Shown one piece after another: positions 58,569-64,000 of a stretch of DNA of 64,000 nt. The DNA comes from Anagrus nilaparvatae (lineage: Eukaryota; Arthropoda; Insecta; Hymenoptera; Mymaridae). The first letter of the stretch is position 1. Each line of letters opens with the position of its first letter. Where the stretch lies: contig JAKSXM010000007.1 in the NCBI GenBank assembly GCA_022575985.1, forward strand, positions 60,108,501 through 60,172,500, read 5' to 3'. Both the position numbers and the translations under genes were made by a program. The notes under the pieces are model-generated. The model was not told where the DNA came from. It saw nothing but the letters and a program-made list of their open reading frames with translations, and made no database searches.

Positions 58569-60274
58569 CTACCACCAAGGATTATCATCCGAATAATCAA
58601 AAAACTTATGTAGCATTATGTTTAAATAATTTCGCGATCTGCAAATATCCTTTGGGTTCTCATCGCACTCCGCAGTTATTACTGACAAAGGTAAAATTTT
58701 CATTGATTTAAATCGCATTTGACAAAATTTCGTTTTTAAACAATTCCTAAAATGTATTTTTAAAACATGAGTAAAATTATCATTTATCAGTTGATTGATA
58801 GCGATTATCGTTGAACTTGTTATGAAATAACAGTCGTTGAAATAAATTTCTTTAAGATTGGTTAATTTTCTTATTACGCGATAAACGTCTTTAGGTTTTA
58901 TTAATATTTTATTTCTATTTTTTAAGAGATCTTTATGAATAAGTTTTTCTCCGTCAGGAAACAGGGGATTTCCAGTCATGCTTAAAAATTTTAAGCTTTG
59001 AATTTTGCTCAGATTTTTCATTCCTTTACTTGAAATTCCGCATCTTTTGATAATCAAATTACTTAAATTTTGACATTTTGATAAATCTTCTATCAAATAA
59101 TCGATAAAAAATGTACCATGACCAACATAATCTAAACCTAAAATATCTCTTTCGTCGAAGCTTCTAATTCCTAGGCATCTTAACTTAAAATATTCTAATT
59201 TTTGTAATTTATTGAAAAAACCGTTTGTTTTAAGTGAGAGAAAACTATCTGTAAAAATAACGTGAAGTTTTTTCAAATTTTTACAATCAGATATAGCATG
59301 AAAAAAATTATCTCCCAATGTTACTAATTTACAAACTAATTCTTGCAAATTTAAAATGTGACTAAAAGAATAAACAGATTTCGTATTGAGTCCTCTTAAA
59401 TTTTCTAAATATAAAATTTCTAAATTTTCTGGCGGTAAACTTTGAATTAGCTTTTCGTCAAATTTGGCAGGTAATAATTTTAATTTAAGTAAATTTTTTT
59501 GCTGGGAAAGAAATATAAAAACATTTGTATTAACTTCACAATTTTCTAAATTTCCTCCAACAATAAAAATTTGCATTAAATTTTCGCATCCACTTTTATA
59601 TAAGGCATTAATTAAAGGAACGATTGTATCATAGTTGAACGGTAGCAATGTTAATTTATTTAAATTTCTAAGTTTTGATAATAATTCATAAAAATAACTT
59701 TCTGATTCTGACGGAAGATTAAAAACACCGAATTCTTTTATTAACTCAGTGTTAATGTTCAAAAAACAATCATTGTTTACCCTGAAATTTCTAAAATACA
59801 ATCTTTCCAAATTAGGATTATTGATAAATAATAATTTGAAATATTCATCATTGCATTTACCAGGATGACAAAAATTCACATGTTTTAAATTATTACAATA
59901 TTTTGGCAACTCATTAATTAATTGTGCCACATCAAAATAATTAAAATCTAAATATAAATGATGCAAATATAAACCACGTTGTTTTAAAATATTAAGAAAA
60001 ATATTAGTATTTTTTTGAGCTCCTTTTTCTGTAGTTTGCCGAATCATTAGTTTGAAGTCATTTGCTCTTATGTGATTCCAGGTGCGCTTAGCAACTTCAT
60101 TCCACCTTTTACATACTAATTCTAAAATTTTTGATTTTTCACTGGCATTGAAGTAACTAAAAATATGCATTAAGCAGTAGTCATTTAACAAATCAGTTGT
60201 TGCTGAAAAAAAAGGTTCATTATATTACTTCTAAAATAACAAAAAACTTTTTCTAATTTACCTTTTGAAGTCAT
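58569..60274 (-). CDS. F-box/leucine-rich-repeat protein (two exons)
   Basis: MTSK comes from a 13 bp exon (60274-60262), spliced GTAAAT...TTTTTCAG to 60202-58569; 548 residues. The first-exon design (tiny coding exon, phase-1 junction just before the F-box) is the same as in the F-box gene at 48247-50114, so the two probably share ancestry. The F-box covers about residues 9-50 (LLNDYCLMHIFSYFNASEKS, then VCKRWNEVAKRTW). Irregular leucine-rich repeats fill the rest (NLEILYLENLRGL, SLKFLSMTGNPLF, LKEIYFNDCYFI). It ends DDNPWW with no acidic tail. Likely an SCF substrate adaptor acting with Skp1 and cullin-1; substrate unknown. Confidence 0.87.
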
Positions 60275-60640
60275 TATAATTTTTATTTTGGACAAGATCT
60301 TTTGAACAAATTGTTTAGATGCTGAGCAGTTGTGAATACTAAAAATTATTGATATTCAAAAAATAATTAATAAATATTTTTTAGATAATATTATATTATA
60401 TAATATTGGGAGTTTTAAATCAAACGTAATCAAACTTTTTTTGGAAACTAAAAAGGATTTTTAAGGTTTCATTCATTCTTCAATGATCAGTTTTAACGTT
60501 ATATTGCTCATTATAAGCAAAACTGTGCAAAAAATATTTATTTTTAAAAATTATTGCAAAATGAGATTAATTTTTATATTGTAATCTATGGTTTTTGAAA
60601 CCGCTGAGCATGATTTCGAATATCAAAATTTGAAAATTTC
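60275..60640. other. Short AT-rich spacer
   Basis: Upstream of the second F-box gene; no repeat or exon seen before the satellite begins near 60650. Confidence 0.5.
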
Positions 60641-60649
60641 AAAGCAGAG

Positions 60650-61050
60650 CTGGGCGTGCACGGCATTTTGGGCTCGGAAAACTAACAGCCGTATATACGG
60701 CCAAGCAGTGTAATGATCCGTGCGCAGTCTGTCCATACTTTGTTTTTATAAGTATACGGATCAGTTGGTAGTATGTTAAAGTTTGAATGCATACTGCCCA
60801 CGGACCCGTCAGCATTATGAAAAACCCAAGTCTCATACGCATACGGACCCGTATGCATATAGGACCTGGGTATTTTCATAATGCCCATATGGACCCGTAT
60901 GCGTATAAAAGAGGGTATTTTCATAATGCCCACGGGTCAGTATACGTATGAGACCTATAGGTATTTTCATAATGCTGACGGGTCCGTGAGCATTATGAAA
61001 ATACCCAGGTCCTATATGCATACGGGTCCGTATGCGTATAGGACTTGGGT
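60650..61050. repeat. Mirrored cassette array, left block
   Basis: Repeats of about 60 bp built from TATTTTCATAATGCCCA, CGGGTCCGTATGC and GTATAGGACCTGGG, found in both orientations within 300 bp. Each cassette can pair with a neighbour. Short frames on both strands (HNADGS-, MKIP-type) are by-products. Confidence 0.7.
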
Positions 61051-61094
61051 ATTAACATGGAACATGTTCATTGGATGGGGTATTTGAAAAAGTC

Positions 61095-61265
61095 CGGCTC
61101 GGCAGGGGGGGGGGTGAAAAAGTGACGCTTTTAGGGGGGGGTCAAAAATTGACGCTTTTAGGGGGGGGGGGGTCAAAAATTGACGTTTTTAGGGGGGGGT
61201 CAAAAATTGACGCTTTTAGGGGGGGGGGGTCAAAAATTGACGTTTTTAGGGGGGGGGGTCAAATG
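61095..61265 (+). repeat. G-run tandem repeat
   Basis: Units of GTCAAAAATTGACG(C/T)TTTTA followed by 8-12 G residues, about six copies with variable G length. The AAAATTGACG phrase alternates with G-runs long enough for G-quadruplex formation. Confidence 0.8.
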
Positions 61266-61296
61266 GACTTAGAATATTTTCGATTCAGGGACTTTT

Positions 61297-61757
61297 GGTG
61301 CAGAAGTACCTAGGGACCTATGGTGCAGAAGTACCTAGGGACCTTTGGTGCAGAAGTACCTAGGGACTATTGGTGCAGAAGTCCCTAAAGACCTTTGGTG
61401 CAGAAGTACCTAGGAACCTTTGGTGCAGAAGTACCTAGGGAGCATTGGTGCAGAAGTACCTAGGGACTATTGGTGCAGAAGTCCCTAAAGACCTTTGGTG
61501 CAGAAGTACCTAGGAACCTTTGGTGCAGAAGTCCCTAAAGACCTTTGGTGCAGAAGTACCTAGGGAGCATTGGTGCAGAAGTACCTAGGGACCTATGGTG
61601 CAGAAGTCGCTAAAGACCTTTGGTGCAGAAGTACCTTGGAAGTTTTGGTGCAGAAGTACCTAGGGAGCATTGGTGCAAAAGTCCCTAAAGACCTTTGGTG
61701 CAGAAGTACCTATGGAGTATTGGTGCAGAAGTACCTAGGGACCATTGGTGCAGAATT
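61297..61757 (+). repeat. 25 bp tandem array, about 18 copies
   Basis: The unit is GGTGCAGAAGTACCTAGGGA plus CCTTT/CTATT-type variants. A second variant (GTCCCTAAAGACCTTT) alternates in blocks of two, hinting at higher-order units. The array ends sharply in A/T-rich DNA. Confidence 0.9.
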
Positions 61758-62030
61758 TTTAAGAATTCATTATAAAAATTAATAAAAAATAAATTCATAT
61801 TCATATTATTTAAAAAACTATAATAATTTGAAAATTTAATTAATTTAGTTCATTTTGATGTCTAAGCAGCATGATTTCTATAATAAAAATCTAAATATAA
61901 ATATTTGCATATAAATATTTATATTATGAACACAATAAATACTTTATTATCAATGTTATAAATGAACATGTTCCATGCTCGTTGGTTGTGTAGTTACACA
62001 AACCGGTTATAAATTTTTTCATACTGTGTA
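61758..62030. other. AT-rich spacer in the satellite complex
   Basis: No coding content. GAACATGTTCCATG at about 61963-61976 is the inverted match of CATGGAACATGTTCAT at about 61055-61070. Confidence 0.5.
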
Positions 62031-62230
62031 CGGATTCGTAGGCATTATGAAAACACCCAAGTCTCATACACATACGGACCCAAGGGCATTATGAAAATAC
62101 CCTCTTCTATACGCATACGGACTCGTGGGCATTATGGAAATACCCTCTTCTATACGCATACGGGTCCGTGGGCATCATGAAATTACCCAGGTCCTATATG
62201 CATACGGGCCCGTATTAGATAAATATGGGG
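62031..62230. repeat. Mirrored cassette array, right block
   Basis: Same words as 60650-61050 (GGCATTATGAAAATACCCTC, TATACGCATACGG, CCAGGTCCTATATGCATACG). With the inverted GAACATGTTC words it forms an outer inverted repeat around the G-run and 25 bp arrays. Confidence 0.75.
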
Positions 62231-62289
62231 CCGTATATTCTTATGCCGTACAAATAGGTGATTTTGTACTGATTTTTGTCGTACGATTT

Positions 62290-62790
62290 TTCATACGGCA
62301 CACAGTGTGGCAAAATGGACAAAAATCGCTCTTGGACTGAGTTTTGGAGCTATCGACTTGAAACCTGTTTTAAATGACTTTAAAATAAGCCTGCTTTCGT
62401 GTCTCACTGCGGATTTTTCATATTTTTTTATTTTTAATTAGCCTATTTACACGACCTCAACCTATTCATTTATCGAAATTTTCACTTCCTACATTTTTCG
62501 CACTCTAAAACAAACGGGAAATTTTTTTGTGTTAATCCTGCAGTATATACATAAAAATTAAAAAACATTTTTAAGTCAAAAAATATTAAATCATAATTTT
62601 TGGATATTTTAGTATCTCGCATAAAATTCATTTTTAGTAAATAGGATAATTATAAATAAAGAAATATGAAAAATCCGCAGTGAAACACGAAAGCAGGCTT
62701 ATTTTAAAGTCGTTCAAAACAACTTTCAAGTCGATAGCTCAAAAACTCAGTCCAAGAGCGATTTTTGTCCATTTTGCCACACTGTGCGGC
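62290..62790. repeat. 0.5 kb palindrome
   Basis: Left arm words CACAGTGTGGCAAAATGGAC, AGCGATAGCTC-like and GCCTGCTTTCGTGT are complemented in mirror order on the right (ACACGAAAGCAGGC, GTCCATTTTGCCACACTGTG). Arms are about 140 bp with a 215 bp A/T loop. Confidence 0.8.
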
Positions 62791-63270
62791 ATAAATAAAT
62801 ACGGGAGCCGTAGGTAATATGCCGTATTAATGAACTATTTTATACGGCTCCCGTATTGGATTTGAAATCAATACGGGGGCCGTATACAATGATCCATTAT
62901 TACGGCATATTTTATACGGTTCCCGTATTGACTTTTGCCGTATGAAAATCTATACGGCAAAATCCAATACGGGAGCCGTATAAAATAGTCCATTAATACG
63001 GCATATTTTGTACGGTTCCCGTATTGGATTTTGCCGTACGGATTTTCATACGGCAAAAGTCAATACGGGACCCGTATAAAATAGTCCATTAATACGGCAT
63101 ATTCTGTACGGCTCCCGTATGGATTTTCATACGGCTGAAGTATATACGGGATCCGTTTGAAATTTGCCGTATTAATTGGCTAATTTATACGGCTACCGTA
63201 TGCAGTTTGCCGTATATACGACTGATTACATCTAGTACCCGTTTACCGTATGCCGTATATACGAATAACA
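62791..63270. repeat. Array of ATACGG/CCGTAT palindromes
   Basis: ATACGGGAGCCGTAT-type words recur about every 40-60 bp with TTTGCCGTAT and TCCATTAATACGGC links. Most are near-palindromes, so both strands look alike. The related words CCGTAT/ATACGG also occur in the cassettes at 60.7 and 62.1 kb. Confidence 0.8.
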
Positions 63271-64000
63271 GCGTGTCACAGTATCGCAGCTCTGTTTCAA
63301 AGGTAGGCTCAAAATCCTGGATTCTTAACCTCGAAATTAGTAATTGTATCTATTTTAAGCATTTCAAAAATATTTTACAGTTCTTCTTTAATCACTATTC
63401 TGAAATCAGGTTTTCGACTTAACAAATAAAAGCTTGTAAACCTGCGTCAAAAAGCTTGAAATCGCTTAAAGACTATATACTAATTCTAGGTTAAAAACTT
63501 AAAGATTCGCCAAATTATGAATTTGAAAATCTGATTTTCGATTCAACATCAGCAACCACGAAAACTTCTAATAGCAATATATTTTAAAATTTTTATTTTT
63601 GAAAATTTTTTGCTTTTTTTGGACCAAATGTTTTTTATTACTCATTACCAGCCATCAAAAACTGATTTCAAACTTCAAAATCATTCTTAATAACCAAAAA
63701 TAGCTTTTCAAAATAAATCTCGTCTATAAGAATAAAAAATTATTAGATATTCTTTCCGATCAATTAACAGTATAAATTAAATTCAGGGTACAGTCGCGTT
63801 CAATAATGCAATTTTTTTTTAAAGTAACCGGAAATAAATGTAATAAATACTAATTAATATAAGTTATGAGAACAAACTGTTACTTTTATGTTATTAAAAA
63901 AGACCGTTAAGTAGTAAAGTAAAAATCTAAAAACGAAAAACTTTAAATTACAATTAGAAAAAGAATTTTCAAAGAAAAACAAAAGAAAAAAATAAGTCAA
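63271..64000. other. AT-rich end of window, no gene seen
   Basis: No exon, array or TIR element recognised. Confidence 0.5.

Noticed and set aside
60639..63056. Several 60-80 codon frames in the satellite complex
   Set aside because: They translate tandem and inverted repeats in more than one frame and strand; not genes.

Overview
The window looks like nuclear DNA of an AT-rich arthropod, most likely an insect. Genes are split by short, AT-rich GT-AG introns. They encode animal families: a Mab-21/cGAS-like nucleotidyltransferase, C2H2 zinc-finger proteins with TGEKP-type linkers, TATA-box binding protein, RPA1 and F-box/leucine-rich proteins. Much of the rest is inverted-repeat and tandem-repeat mobile DNA. 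I see no rRNA, no convincing tRNA, no operons and no CRISPR array. I cannot name the species.

Layout. 1.6-3.4 kb (minus): a nine-exon cGAS-like receptor gene, intact except for one in-frame TAA in exon 1. 5.3-17.4 kb (minus): a secreted acidic/basic protein gene of five joined exons. It also has a candidate alternative second exon that repeats the acidic block and appears to carry a one-base frameshift; its introns hold a 1.1 kb palindrome inside a terminal-inverted-repeat element and several MITE-like hairpins. 17.7-33.3 kb: no host gene recognised. This stretch has a MITE, a 175 bp tandem duplication, and a 6.1 kb element inserted into another MITE copy with a 9 bp target duplication. Inside the 6.1 kb element is a 4.3 kb inverted repeat whose arms carry ten copies each of a 55 bp repeat. 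An internally deleted Tigger/pogo element with TA duplication lies at 31.9-32.9 kb.

33.4-60.3 kb is gene-rich. In order: an RPA1-like gene without the trimerisation domain (minus), a zinc-finger gene with a PLDLS motif (minus), a 12-finger zinc-finger gene with PEDLS (minus), a short divergent TBP (minus), an F-box/LRR gene (minus) head-to-head with a nine-finger gene (plus), an inverted-repeat mobile block, a small two-exon gene with a possible GFRP-like end (plus), and a second F-box/LRR gene (minus). 60.6-63.3 kb is a compound satellite: mirrored cassettes, G-run repeats, a 25 bp tandem array, a 0.5 kb palindrome and an array of CCGTAT palindromes.

How the genes might work together is inference. 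The 33-60 kb block collects nucleic-acid-binding paralogues (RPA1-like, TBP-like, three zinc-finger proteins) and F-box proteins. They keep introns, so they arose by DNA-level duplication or are ancestral copies, not retrocopies. Exon joins were made by eye from GT/AG sites and reading phase; no transcript evidence or database search was available.
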